Shown here one piece after another: positions 24,622 to 33,146 of a DNA stretch of 42,007 bases. The DNA is from Myxococcales bacterium (GTDB lineage Bacteria > Myxococcota_A > Polyangia > Polyangiales > Houyiibacteriaceae), in contig JAOTXX010000032.1 in the NCBI GenBank assembly GCA_029862185.1, positions 1 through 42,007 of the forward strand. The letters run 5' to 3'. Below the pieces are notes generated by a model. That model was not told the DNA's origin. It saw only the letters and a list, made by a program, of their open reading frames with translations, and ran no database searches. How positions within the stretch are numbered: the first letter of the stretch is position 1; each line of letters opens with the position of its first letter. A program made the position numbers and the translations under genes.

Positions 24622-27197
24622 TCGTCCGTCCGTCGAACGCCGCCGCTTCCCCCTGCGATGCGCAGGAGCGGTGGGAGGACGACGAGGGTGGCGACCAGGC
24701 AGCCGCCGATCGTGATGGCGATGAGCTCACCAAAGTTTCGGACGGGCACGAAAGAGCTCAACAGCAGAACCGAAAAGCCAGCCATCAAGGTGACGCAAGA
24801 GATCACGATGGCACGGCCGGTGCCCCTCGCCGCCCGCACCAACGCTGCTTCGCGTCCGATGCCGTGATGCATCTCTTCGCGGAATCGCGCCAGAACGTGA
24901 ATGGTTCCGTTGACCGCGAGGCCGAGGCTGATCGAGAAGATGATGACGGTCGAAACGTTTAGAGGGATCTCGCGCCAGACCATATAGGCCATCGTTGCAA
25001 CCAAGGGAATCAAGTTCGGCGGGATGCTCAGTAAGCCTAGCCGAATGCTGCGGAAGAAGAACGCGAGCAACAAGAAGATGATCACGACAGCGACGAACAA
25101 GCTTCCGAGCAGGTCATTGACGACGGCGGCTTGCCCGCGCGAGCCTGTGTAGGCTTCACCGGTGTACGAGACCGACACTGTGTCGTCGCCCCGGAGGCTG
25201 CCTTCAATGACGTTCTCGAGGACATCGAGGAAGCGCATTGTCGCCTGTGCGCCGACGTCGCGCAGCTTGAATTGGATGCGCGCCCTCTTGCCGTCCTCGG
25301 TCAGCCACTCGCTAAGCGGGCTAGGCTGACGCTGGCTCATCATCGTGACGAGGCCCTTCACCTGCTTTTTGCTCTTGAAGAACTCCGAGCGAACCGTCGG
25401 GTCATCGGACAGGAGCGCATAGGACTCCCTCAGCATGTCGCCATAGCTCAAACTTCGGATGACTTCCGGGCGTAGCGCCGCCCAGTTCCGGATGCGCTGG
25501 ATCTTTTGCACAATCTTCGGGTCCATGAAGTGGTCTTCTTCGGTGCTAACCAGCACGACCTCGAGAGGACGGACGCCTGCGAGCTTCTCTTCGATCAAGA
25601 GAGTGGTCGTGTAGACGGGGTCGGTTTCGTCGAACTGGTCGAGCAAGGCGTGGTCGACGGTGATCTGGCTCGCGACGTACGCTGCGCCGGCTGTGAACAA
25701 AGCGGTCACGCCGAGCACGGCCCAGCGCCAACGAAGCAGTCTAGCGACGAGCCCACTGGTCACGTTGGTGAACATGCTGGTTCGTTCTCTGCGAACGTCG
25801 GAGCGCTTTGGCGGGGTGACCCAGGTGAGGATCGCGGGCACGAAAGTGATGATGACGACGTACGAGACCATGACGCCGAGACCGGATGTGACGCCAAAGT
25901 GTCGGAGCATCACCGTCTTCGAGACGACGAGCGAGCCGAGGCCGGCCGCAGTAGTCGCAGACGTGAGCATGCAGGCCACCGCGATCGCGCGAACCGTGCG
26001 TCGACCGGCGGCCTTTCGGTCGGGGTCGTCATCCGCGTGCACCTCGTCGCGATAGCGTTGAATTAAATGCGTCGCGTCGCTTATGCCGATGATGATCAGC
26101 AGCGGCACGATCACGTTGTTCAGGATGTTCATCGGCTCGCCAAAGAGCCCCATCGCCCCGACCGTCACCAGTGCAGTGATGGCCACAGCCCCCAGCGGAA
26201 GCAAGACCCCTGGCGTCCATCGAAACGACAAGGTCAATAGAATCAAGCAAACCAAGACCGTCAAGGGAATCAGGCGCAGGTTGTCCGCGCGCATCTTGCT
26301 GACGATGACACTCCGGAGATAGGGGAGGCCGCCGACGTGTACATCGACGTCTTGAAACTCCGGCCGCTCGAGCGATTCGCGGAGGTCGTCCATCGCCGCA
26401 CTCATCTCTTTGGGGTCGAGCTCGCGAAGCTGGAGGGCAACGCCCGCCACCGTGTGGTCCTCGTCGATCAGCCGGCCCACCAGAAGAGGATTGCTCGAGA
26501 TCGCGTCCGCCAGCTCGATGGCCTCTTCTTCGGTGACTTCCGTCCCTTCGACAATCGGATCGGTCTGGAGCTCCGCCGACAAGGCGGGACCGACCGCGGC
26601 AATGCCGCCGGGGAAACGATCGGGATCGCTTTCGATGATGTCGAGAAGCGCGTTGAACGAGGCGTCCTCGAGATTCCCCTGCGCATCCGACTTCTCGTCC
26701 GGGTCGTCGAGGGCGTCGAGATCGTCGAGGTCGTCGAGATCATCGAGGTCGCCCTCATCGCCCGGCCCGCCGACCTCCTGGAGCCCGTCGAGCTCATCGA
26801 GCTCCCCATCGGCATCACCGGGCGCGGCTTTGACCCGGCGCGGGATGTTGAGGGTCGTGATGCCGGCGACCTTCTCCACCCAGGGCTTCTGGGCGAAGTA
26901 GAGCGAAATGTCGTGGATCTGTTGAAGCGTGTCCCGGGAGAGGACGTCGTCGGCCTCGACCAGGATGAGTACGGCCTCCCGCCGTTTCCCAAACCACTGC
27001 TCGAAGCGCTGCTGGATCAGCGCGTACTCTTCACCCTCGAACGAGGACAGCAGGCTTTCCGGAGCCGGATCCGCAGTCAACTTCGGGATTTGAGTCGCGA
27101 AGGCGACCGTCACCAGGACCGAGGTCCAGACGACGAGCTTCCGGCGCTCCGTGACGAGCTTGGCAAGCCAATCTAAGGTTTGCTTGCGTCGGGACAC
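24618..27197 (-). CDS. MMPL/RND-superfamily exporter
   Basis: An 859-residue inner-membrane protein with two MMPL-type halves. The first helix is at about 20-37, a large periplasmic loop follows, then a helix bundle (about 310-470) with LRLIPLTVLVCLILLTLSF; the second half has its first helix near 500 and its bundle at about 690-850 (FFRSIRLGLLSIPPNLIPLVATMAY, SISLGLAVNGTIHVLARF). The family moves lipids or hydrophobic compounds; substrate unknown. Residues about 128-171 are an unusual Asp/Leu-rich insert in the first loop. Start is GTG at 27197. Its stop shares the CTAG palindrome with the isocitrate dehydrogenase stop. It is divergent from rpsT. Confidence 0.85.
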   Translation of the reverse strand: MSRRKQTLDWLAKLVTERRKLVVWTSVLVTVAFATQIPKLTADPAPESLLSSFEGEEYALIQQRFEQWFGKRREAVLILVEADDVLSRDTLQQIHDISLYFAQKPWVEKVAGITTLNIPRRVKAAPGDADGELDELDGLQEVGGPGDEGDLDDLDDLDDLDALDDPDEKSDAQGNLEDASFNALLDIIESDPDRFPGGIAAVGPALSAELQTDPIVEGTEVTEEEAIELADAISSNPLLVGRLIDEDHTVAGVALQLRELDPKEMSAAMDDLRESLERPEFQDVDVHVGGLPYLRSVIVSKMRADNLRLIPLTVLVCLILLTLSFRWTPGVLLPLGAVAITALVTVGAMGLFGEPMNILNNVIVPLLIIIGISDATHLIQRYRDEVHADDDPDRKAAGRRTVRAIAVACMLTSATTAAGLGSLVVSKTVMLRHFGVTSGLGVMVSYVVIITFVPAILTWVTPPKRSDVRRERTSMFTNVTSGLVARLLRWRWAVLGVTALFTAGAAYVASQITVDHALLDQFDETDPVYTTTLLIEEKLAGVRPLEVVLVSTEEDHFMDPKIVQKIQRIRNWAALRPEVIRSLSYGDMLRESYALLSDDPTVRSEFFKSKKQVKGLVTMMSQRQPSPLSEWLTEDGKRARIQFKLRDVGAQATMRFLDVLENVIEGSLRGDDTVSVSYTGEAYTGSRGQAAVVNDLLGSLFVAVVIIFLLLAFFFRSIRLGLLSIPPNLIPLVATMAYMVWREIPLNVSTVIIFSISLGLAVNGTIHVLARFREEMHHGIGREAALVRAARGTGRAIVISCVTLMAGFSVLLLSSFVPVRNFGELIAITIGGCLVATLVVLPPLLRIAGGSGGVRRTDD
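26685..26816 (-). repeat. Coding tandem repeat for an acidic Asp/Leu tract
   Basis: Within the exporter gene a near-perfect 9-bp unit (plus strand TCGTCGAGG-like) is repeated around 26700-26765 and encodes DDL units; the whole acidic tract is residues about 128-171. It lies in the predicted first periplasmic loop, where it may bind metal or act as a spacer. Copy number could vary by slippage. Confidence 0.6.
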
Positions 27198-27247
27198 GGG
27201 CCTGTATGCCTGGTAGAGGCGGCTCTCGCAAGGTTCTTGCCACCGGC

Positions 27248-27276
27248 TTGACAGCCGCCTGGGGCAGGGCTACCAC
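27248..27276 (+). promoter_or_regulatory. Probable promoter of rpsT
   Basis: A perfect -35 TTGACA (27248-27253) is followed after 17 bp by TACCAC (27271-27276), a weak -10. The expected leader is short, and GGGGAGG lies 8-9 nt before the GTG start of rpsT. Confidence 0.5.
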
Positions 27277-27303
27277 CCGCGTCCCTACGGGGAGGATATT
27301 CGA

Positions 27304-27570
27304 GTGGCCAACCACGCCTCAGCAAAAAAGCGAGTCCGCCAGACGATCAAGCGAACCGCGCGCAACCGTCACATCCGCACCAACGTGCGCACCGGCGTGA
27401 AGCGCGTCCGCGCCGCGATCGAGACCGGCGATGCCGCAGCGGCGAAGAAGGCGCTCATCGAGGCCGTGAGCCGCATTGACGGCGCGGTGTCGAAGGGCAT
27501 CTACCACCGCAAGACCGGTTCGCGGTACATCGCCAGGCTGACCCACCAGGTCAACGCCCTCCAGAGCTGA
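27304..27570 (+). CDS. rpsT: 30S ribosomal protein S20
   Basis: An 88-residue, highly basic S20 with the typical start MANHASAKKRVRQTIKR, NRHIRTNVRT and the C-terminal KGIYHRKTGSRYIARL. It binds 16S rRNA in the body of the small subunit. The start is GTG at 27304, supported by a strong GGGGAGG ribosome site just upstream; GTG starts of rpsT may allow control by feedback, but that is not shown here. holA converges on it, a common neighbour pair. Confidence 0.97.
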   Translation: MANHASAKKRVRQTIKRTARNRHIRTNVRTGVKRVRAAIETGDAAAAKKALIEAVSRIDGAVSKGIYHRKTGSRYIARLTHQVNALQS

Positions 27571-27623
27571 GCCTCGGCTCCGTGGTGATTTCGTTCCGGT
27601 CGGCTCTGAGCCGATCTGGTCGA

Positions 27624-28625
27624 TCAAGGGGCGTCCGCGCAGAGCTCGAGCACCGCGTCCTCGAGGATCAAGCCAGGCGGGCGCTTGCTGCTCTTGAGCG
27701 CGCGATCGGTTTCTGCGATCAGCTCGAAGGCGTTGCCCAGGCTGTCGGCGGTGAATCGCCGCGCCGACTCGGTGAGGTCGCCCGCTTTGAAGGGAGGGGC
27801 GCCCGCGCGCTTAGCCGCCTCTTGTGGGCGGAGGCCCTCGGAGAGCGCTTCGCGCATGCGAGCAACGATTCGGAGTTGTCGAGCGACCATGGCGAGAAGT
27901 CGCAGCGGCGGCTCTCGATCGTCGAGGAGTGACTGTGCTGCGGCAATGCCTTTGCGACGGTCCTTGAGCCCAATTGCATCGACCAGGCTCCAAATCGATT
28001 CGACGCGAACCCGGGTGACACAGGACATGACGGCCGCGGCGTCGATGCGCTGGCCTGCGCCCACGAAGAGCGAGAGGCGTTCCATGGCGTCGTCGATCGC
28101 GGCGAGGTCGTCGCCGACCGCATCAAGCAGTGCCTCGATCGCCTGTGGCGCGATGCCATGCTCGCGAGCCTTTGCCTCGGTGCGGATGAAGTCCCGAAGT
28201 GCGGCGCCGCGAAGAGGCTTGGCGTCGATGAGATAGCCTTTCTTTTTTGCAGCCTTGGCGAGCTTGGCGCGCCCGTCGAGCTTGGTTGCCGTCATGACAA
28301 AACACGTCGATTCGTTCGGATCTTCCAGGTACGCGGCGAGATTCGTTTGCTCGGTGGGCGTCATGGCGTCGACGTGGCGCAGCAAGACGAGCCGTGTATC
28401 AGCCATCATCGGAAGGGTCCGTGCCGCTGCGATCACCCGCGCAGCATCGAGCCCCTTGCCGTCGAACACCTCGATGTTGAAGCCCGGGGCGCCCTTCGAG
28501 TCGACCGCCTTGCGCACAGCATCGACCGCGCGCTCGATCAGCAGGCGTTCGGCCCCGACCAGCACATAGACCGGGTCGAGGGAGCCCTTCGAGGCTCTCT
28601 TGGAGACATCATTGAGGCTTGGCAC
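27624..28625 (-). CDS. holA: DNA polymerase III subunit delta
   Basis: A 333-residue HolA, the clamp-loader delta subunit. Family segments are PVYVLVGAERLLIERAVDAVR (about 18-39), NIEVFDGKGLDAARVIAAARTLPMMADTRLVLLRHVD, and the helical C-terminal part with LLRLLAMVARQLRIVARM. It wrenches the beta clamp open during loading. The size is normal and the start is GTG at 28625. The gene for a secreted protein ends 3 bp upstream, so they are probably one operon. Confidence 0.92.
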   Translation of the reverse strand: MPSLNDVSKRASKGSLDPVYVLVGAERLLIERAVDAVRKAVDSKGAPGFNIEVFDGKGLDAARVIAAARTLPMMADTRLVLLRHVDAMTPTEQTNLAAYLEDPNESTCFVMTATKLDGRAKLAKAAKKKGYLIDAKPLRGAALRDFIRTEAKAREHGIAPQAIEALLDAVGDDLAAIDDAMERLSLFVGAGQRIDAAAVMSCVTRVRVESIWSLVDAIGLKDRRKGIAAAQSLLDDREPPLRLLAMVARQLRIVARMREALSEGLRPQEAAKRAGAPPFKAGDLTESARRFTADSLGNAFELIAETDRALKSSKRPPGLILEDAVLELCADAP

Positions 28626-28628
28626 GAT

Positions 28629-29165
28629 TCAGCGGGCTTCGTCATCCGAGAAGGTGACTTCGCCGCCGTGTTGTACCCTGTCTCCGAGAATTTGAAAGCG
28701 GTAACGGCCGACCTCTTGTCGACGCACGGTCACCACCATCTCGAGCCGTCGATTTGGCTCGAACTGCGGGCGCTTGAGCCTGAGCTTGTGCACGATCGTC
28801 CGCTGATTGGCGTCGTTGACGAAGACCGTCATGGCGGGGGCGATGAACTTCCGCTCGGCCGTCTGGATGTCGTAGAAAAGCACTTCGAACTCCGAGTCGC
28901 CCAGCGGAGCGCTGAAGTTCGCCACCAAAGTGGCCTTCCACTGGCGTTCCTCGACCGGAGCATCGAGATTCTCCCGCAGGCGAGTCGCCTTATTCGACTT
29001 GGCAAAGCGAATGACGCCCGACTCCGAGAGGGTGCGCGGCACACCTTTTTGCGTGAGGAAAATCTTCGCGCGAAGGCCCGTTGCGGCGTCGGCTCCCTGC
29101 CACGGAGTTGCCGCCGAAACGATGGCGGCCAATGCAGTGGCGACGAGTGCGATGCGTGGATTCAC
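28629..29165 (-). CDS. Secreted protein of unknown function
   Basis: A 178-residue protein with a clear Sec signal (MNPRIALVATALAAIVSAATPWQGADA, cleavage near 27). The mature part is beta-rich (LRAKIFLTQKGVPRTL, FEVLFYDIQTAERKFIAPAMTVFVND, LEMVVTVRRQEVGRYRFQILG) with no Cys and no motif I recognise. Start is GTG at 29165. It ends 3 bp before holA, which fits one transcript from a promoter in the 169-bp gap shared with the Clp ATPase gene. Confidence 0.75.
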   Translation of the reverse strand: MNPRIALVATALAAIVSAATPWQGADAATGLRAKIFLTQKGVPRTLSESGVIRFAKSNKATRLRENLDAPVEERQWKATLVANFSAPLGDSEFEVLFYDIQTAERKFIAPAMTVFVNDANQRTIVHKLRLKRPQFEPNRRLEMVVTVRRQEVGRYRFQILGDRVQHGGEVTFSDDEAR

Positions 29166-29203
29166 AGCTTGCTCCTGGCTTGGGGTCCTCGATCAAGCTA
29201 ACA

Positions 29204-29219
29204 ACTGGAACTTTCCAGT
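29204..29219. promoter_or_regulatory. Palindrome between the secreted-protein and Clp ATPase genes
   Basis: ACTGGAA-CT-TTCCAGT is a perfect 7-bp inverted repeat around 2 bp in the divergent 169-bp gap, 38 bp from the GTG of the leftward gene and 116 bp from the ATG of the rightward gene. It looks like an operator, but I do not match it to a known regulator, and it is not a CIRCE site. Confidence 0.35.
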
Positions 29220-29334
29220 GACAGGGTGATAAGGTACTCAAATGTAGGTTTTAGGCCTTCATGTTTGATACAGCCGGCCGAAAAGTTGTGCCCCAAGGCG
29301 GTGACGGCTAACTCCGACCCAGGAACGGAGCTCG

Positions 29335-31779
29335 ATGACGACGGTCAGTGGGGGTGTGAAAGGACTGGTCGCCCGCGCGCAGCGCGAGGCCCAAAGGCGC
29401 GCGCAGAGCCCTTCGACGGCGTATCTGCTGCTCGTGATGCTGCAGACCGGGGGCCCGATGGGAAGGCTTCTATCGGGGCTAGGGGTTAAGGAGAGCGACC
29501 TGCTGAGCGCGATCCGCGTCGTGGACTCCGAGCCGATGAGTGCGCTCGAGCGAGCGGTCGAGCGCGCCTACCGGCTGGCCAAAGCAGCCGAAGCGCCGCA
29601 GGTACTGCCGGCCCATCTGCTCTTGGCAATCGCGCGCGACACACGAAGCGCAGCGCACCGAAGCCTCGAGGTGATCGGCACCGGATCCCGGCGCGTTCAG
29701 GAAGCGGTGGATGAGGTGCTCCGCCCGGGCGACGCGCAGGCGGAGTCCAGCTCGAAGTACGTCCCCCCCGCCGCTTCGTTCTCGGCACAGCCTCCAACCA
29801 AACCGTCTCGTCCTTCCGCACGGAGGACCGCCCAGCCAGCTCCGTTGATCGAGCTGCACGTCGAATCGCTCGAAGAAGAAGTTGACGAGATCGTGATCGA
29901 AGCGCCGATCAACGCCCCGATGGCGAGACCCGTTGCGGAGGCGGAAGACGAGGTCATCGTTCCTTCGTCATCGCCATTCAGTCTCGACGCGCGCAAGTAT
30001 CCGACGCTGGCCAAGCTCGGGCGCAACTTGACGGAGATGGCTTCGCTCGGACGGATCGACGAAGTCATCGGCCGTGACGACGAAATCGAACGACTCTTGG
30101 ACGTCTTGGCCCGCAGGCGGTCGAACAATCCGATTTTGGTCGGCGCACCCGGCGTGGGCAAGACCGCTATCGTCGAAGGCCTCGCGAGGAGGCTCGCCGG
30201 AGGCGGAGAAGGCGTGCGCGGTCTCGAGGGCACGATTCTGATCGAGCTTTCCGCCGGAGGCTTGGTTTCGGGCACCGGGGTCCGAGGCGCGCTTTCGGAG
30301 CGCCTGCATCGTTTGCAATTCGAGGTGAAGCGGGCCAATGGGAAGATCGTCCTGTTCATCGATGAAGTGCACACGCTCTTCATTGGCGGTGAATCCCCCG
30401 ATGACTTGGCGCACGAGCTCAAAGCGTCTTTGGCACGGGGAGACCTTCCCTGCATCGGGGCAACGACGGACGTCGAGTACCGCAAGTACGTCGAGCGGGA
30501 TGCCGCGCTGGCCCGGCGTTTCTCTCCGATACACGTGGCCGAGCCGACGGCTGAAGATGCGATGGAGATTCTCATGGGCATCACGCCGCGCTACGAGGTG
30601 CATCACGGCATCGCCTACGAGCCGTCGGCGGTCGAGTCGGCGGTCGAGTTGTCCGTGCGATACCTGGCGGAGCAGACCCTTCCTGACAAGGCGATCGGCC
30701 TTCTCGACTTGGCGGGCGCGCGGACGCGTCGCCGGGGTGGGGCCATCGTCGATCGCGAAGCGGTCGCGCAGGTGGTGGCCGAAAAAGTGCGTGTGCCAGT
30801 CGAGCGCCTCTTGGTGACCGACTCGCAGAAGCTCCTCGAGCTCGAGCAGCATCTCGCAGAGCACGTCATCGGGCACGCCGAGGTGATGCGGCGTATCTCC
30901 GACGCGCTTCGCAAAGGTGCCGCCGGATTTCATGGTCAGCGTCCGCTCGCCACGTTCCTGTTCTTGGGACCGACCGGCGTTGGAAAGACCGAGACCGCTC
31001 GCGCGCTGAACGAGCTCTTCTTCATGGGTTGTCCGATGACCCGTATCGACATGAGCGAGCTCAGTGAATCGCATGCCATCGCAAAGTTGGTGGGCGCGCC
31101 TCCCGGCTACATCGGTCACGACACCGGCGGTCAACTCACCGAAGCGATCCGGCACCGTCCCTACCAGCTCGTTCTTCTCGACGAGATTGAAAAGGCGCAC
31201 ATGGATGTGCTCCAGGCGCTCTTGCCGCTACTCGAAGACGGACGGCTCACAGACGGGAAGGGAAGGACGGTAGATTGCACGCACACGATCGTCGTCATGA
31301 CATCGAACCTCGGTGCCCAGACCGCACAGCGCAACCAAAGCTCGATTGGCTTCAAGGGAGCATCCACAGGCGCAGGAGATGAGTTTGCCGCCGCTCTGAC
31401 AGATGCGCGGCGCGCGCTCCCGCCCGAGCTTTGGAACCGCATCGACGAGCCGCTGTTCTTCGGTTCCCTCAGCCGCGATGAGGTTCGTGAGATCGCGCGC
31501 CGGATGGCCGCCGGTGTCATCCAACAACTACGGGAGCGACAGGGCGTCGATCTGGGCATCGACGAAAGCGCTATCGACGCATTGCTCGCACTCGGCGGAT
31601 ACGACGCGGAGCTCGGCGCCCGCCCGATGCGTCGCGCAATCGGGCGGATGATCGAAGCGCCCTTGGCGGCCGCCATCCTCGGTGGGGAGTTCGAGCGCGG
31701 CGATCGCGTCGTTGCGCGGGGCGACGCGGAAGGCATTCGCTTCGAGCGTAGCGAAGGCTCCGTCGAAGCCGCGGAGTGA
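29335..31779 (+). CDS. Clp ATPase (ClpA/ClpC-like) with ClpP-docking motif
   Basis: An 814-residue double AAA+ unfoldase. The N-domain is about 1-130. D1 has Walker A GAPGVGKT (Lys276) and Walker B VLFIDEVH (Asp343, Glu344); D2 has GPTGVGKT (Lys551), LVLLDEIEKAH (Asp616, Glu617) and the pore motif APPGYIGHD. After SNLGAQ comes IGF at 671-673, the ClpP-docking loop that ClpB lacks. No ClpB/ClpC-type middle domain is inserted between D1 and D2, as in ClpA. An acidic, Pro-rich linker (131-215) between N-domain and D1 is unusually long. It likely feeds ClpP. The ribosome site GGAG precedes the ATG by 4-5 nt. Confidence 0.9.
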   Translation: MTTVSGGVKGLVARAQREAQRRAQSPSTAYLLLVMLQTGGPMGRLLSGLGVKESDLLSAIRVVDSEPMSALERAVERAYRLAKAAEAPQVLPAHLLLAIARDTRSAAHRSLEVIGTGSRRVQEAVDEVLRPGDAQAESSSKYVPPAASFSAQPPTKPSRPSARRTAQPAPLIELHVESLEEEVDEIVIEAPINAPMARPVAEAEDEVIVPSSSPFSLDARKYPTLAKLGRNLTEMASLGRIDEVIGRDDEIERLLDVLARRRSNNPILVGAPGVGKTAIVEGLARRLAGGGEGVRGLEGTILIELSAGGLVSGTGVRGALSERLHRLQFEVKRANGKIVLFIDEVHTLFIGGESPDDLAHELKASLARGDLPCIGATTDVEYRKYVERDAALARRFSPIHVAEPTAEDAMEILMGITPRYEVHHGIAYEPSAVESAVELSVRYLAEQTLPDKAIGLLDLAGARTRRRGGAIVDREAVAQVVAEKVRVPVERLLVTDSQKLLELEQHLAEHVIGHAEVMRRISDALRKGAAGFHGQRPLATFLFLGPTGVGKTETARALNELFFMGCPMTRIDMSELSESHAIAKLVGAPPGYIGHDTGGQLTEAIRHRPYQLVLLDEIEKAHMDVLQALLPLLEDGRLTDGKGRTVDCTHTIVVMTSNLGAQTAQRNQSSIGFKGASTGAGDEFAAALTDARRALPPELWNRIDEPLFFGSLSRDEVREIARRMAAGVIQQLRERQGVDLGIDESAIDALLALGGYDAELGARPMRRAIGRMIEAPLAAAILGGEFERGDRVVARGDAEGIRFERSEGSVEAAE

Positions 31780-31788
31780 GGCCGCCCG

Positions 31789-32586
31789 TCAGCGTTTCGT
31801 CGTGCGCAGAATTTCCGACGCCTTCGCTTGTCCGAGGCCAGCGGCGCGTGCGCAGCGCAAGATGATGGGGACCAGCGCGTCATAGGCCGAGAGCGCATCG
31901 GGATTCAGACGGCGGAGCGCGGCGCGATGATTCGCCACTGCCTCAGCTTCGCCGCGTGCGATCGGACCCGTGAGGGCGCCCGGAACGCCTAGGCTCTGCA
32001 CGTTTTCGCCGACGCTTTGCAGCAGGCCACCGATCGCGCGTTCTGCGGCGCGCGACTCGAAACCAAGCCGTTCGAGCAGGCCGACCGAAACGAAGGCCAA
32101 CGCCGCAGCGCCGTTGGCGGCGAGGGCGGCTGCGGCGTGGTAACCCGCTCCGCCAGTTTGGGCTAGCACCACGCGGGCGCCACACGCTTTTGCGATGCGT
32201 CGGCTGGTGGCGATGGCGCTCCGGCTGCCGTTCACCGTGAACGTGGCGCCTCGAAGGCTCGGACTCCGTTGCTTGCTCGGGAACGAGACCAGCGGGTGCA
32301 TCACCCCGACCGCGGCTCCGCTCGCTCTGCATGTCTCCAGCTCGTCGGTGCCCCGAGCGCCTGCGCAGTGAAGAACGGCCGCCCCTCGCTTGAGGTTCGG
32401 GGCAATCGCGCGGGCGACCGTGGAGATCGAGTCATCGGAGACCGCGAGGACGATTGCGTCCGCTGCGGCCACGCTCGAAGGTTTGCAGCGTCGGCCCGTG
32501 GCAAAGACCTCGAGCATGCCGCTCGCTTCGAGTGAGCGCCTCAGCCCATTCCCGACTCGGCCTCGGCCGATGATCAGGACGTTCAT
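31789..32586 (-). CDS. Rossmann-fold DUF2520 oxidoreductase-like protein
   Basis: A 265-residue protein. The N-terminal NAD(P)-binding Rossmann motif is LIIGRGRVGNGLRRSLEASG, followed by DAIVLAVSDDSI and the Rossmann-type HCAGARGTDELE and VMHPLVSFP. The C-terminal helical DUF2520 domain begins about residue 130 (GGAGYHAAAALAANGAAALAF). These proteins resemble ProC- or F420-dependent reductases; the substrate is unknown. The ATG at 32586 overlaps the nadD stop by 4 bp, so it closes the operon; the long upstream frame is nadD shadow. Confidence 0.85.
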   Translation of the reverse strand: MNVLIIGRGRVGNGLRRSLEASGMLEVFATGRRCKPSSVAAADAIVLAVSDDSISTVARAIAPNLKRGAAVLHCAGARGTDELETCRASGAAVGVMHPLVSFPSKQRSPSLRGATFTVNGSRSAIATSRRIAKACGARVVLAQTGGAGYHAAAALAANGAAALAFVSVGLLERLGFESRAAERAIGGLLQSVGENVQSLGVPGALTGPIARGEAEAVANHRAALRRLNPDALSAYDALVPIILRCARAAGLGQAKASEILRTTKR

Positions 32587-33146
32587 CCTTCGCCTTGATA
32601 GAGCTCGCGAGCTCGGATGTGATCGATGACCGCGCGGGGCACCAGGCCGCCGATGTCGGCCGCGTTCGATAGCCCGGTGCGGATGTCGGTGGAGTTGATG
32701 TTGGGAATCGAGATCGGGCAACCCTCCGGCACGGCGTAACCCTGGCGACCGATCACGAGCGGCGGCGCGACCTTCACGACCTCGTCCCAGCGGTACCAGC
32801 GATCAGTCGTTGGAAGAACGTCCGCGCCGATCAAGAGTCGAAAAAGCGTGCCCGGATTCTCCTCTTGGAGCGCATCCAGGGTTTCGAGCGTTCGGCTGAC
32901 CCCGCCGAGCCGCCGCTCGATGTCGGAGACCTGGACGTTTCGGAAAGGAGCAAAGGCAAGCTCGCACATCGTTTGGCGCTCTTCGAACGGTGCGCCGTGT
33001 CGTTTGTCGAACACGTGTTTCCAGGTCGGGACGATCCAAAGCGCGTCGAGATCGGCTGCCGAGAGGGCCCACGCCACCGAAAGGACGTGGCCCAGATGAG
33101 GCGGGTCAAAGCTGCCGCCATAGATCGCGACTCGCTCCGAGGTCAT
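32583..33146 (-). CDS. nadD: Nicotinate-mononucleotide adenylyltransferase
   Basis: A 187-residue NadD. Nucleotidyl-transferase motifs are YGGSFDPPHLGHV (residues 8-20) and NINSTDIRTGL near the C-terminus (the family ISSTxIR box, here with Asn-Ser-Thr-Asp). It makes nicotinate adenine dinucleotide from NaMN and ATP in NAD synthesis. The ATG at 33146 is chosen because it starts just before the first strand; it overlaps the stop of the upstream gene by 4 bp and its own stop overlaps the DUF2520 gene. Confidence 0.94.
   Translation of the reverse strand: MTSERVAIYGGSFDPPHLGHVLSVAWALSAADLDALWIVPTWKHVFDKRHGAPFEERQTMCELAFAPFRNVQVSDIERRLGGVSRTLETLDALQEENPGTLFRLLIGADVLPTTDRWYRWDEVVKVAPPLVIGRQGYAVPEGCPISIPNINSTDIRTGLSNAADIGGLVPRAVIDHIRARELYQGEG

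Noticed and set aside
24809..24823. TGGCACG-N4-GTGC, another sigma-54-like box
   Set aside because: It lies antisense inside the exporter coding region with no gene to drive. A further TGGCACG at 17988 lies in coding sequence with wrong spacing.
27600..27614. TCGGC/GCCGA inverted repeat between rpsT and holA
   Set aside because: The stem is only 5 bp and no U-tract follows on either strand; too weak to call a terminator.
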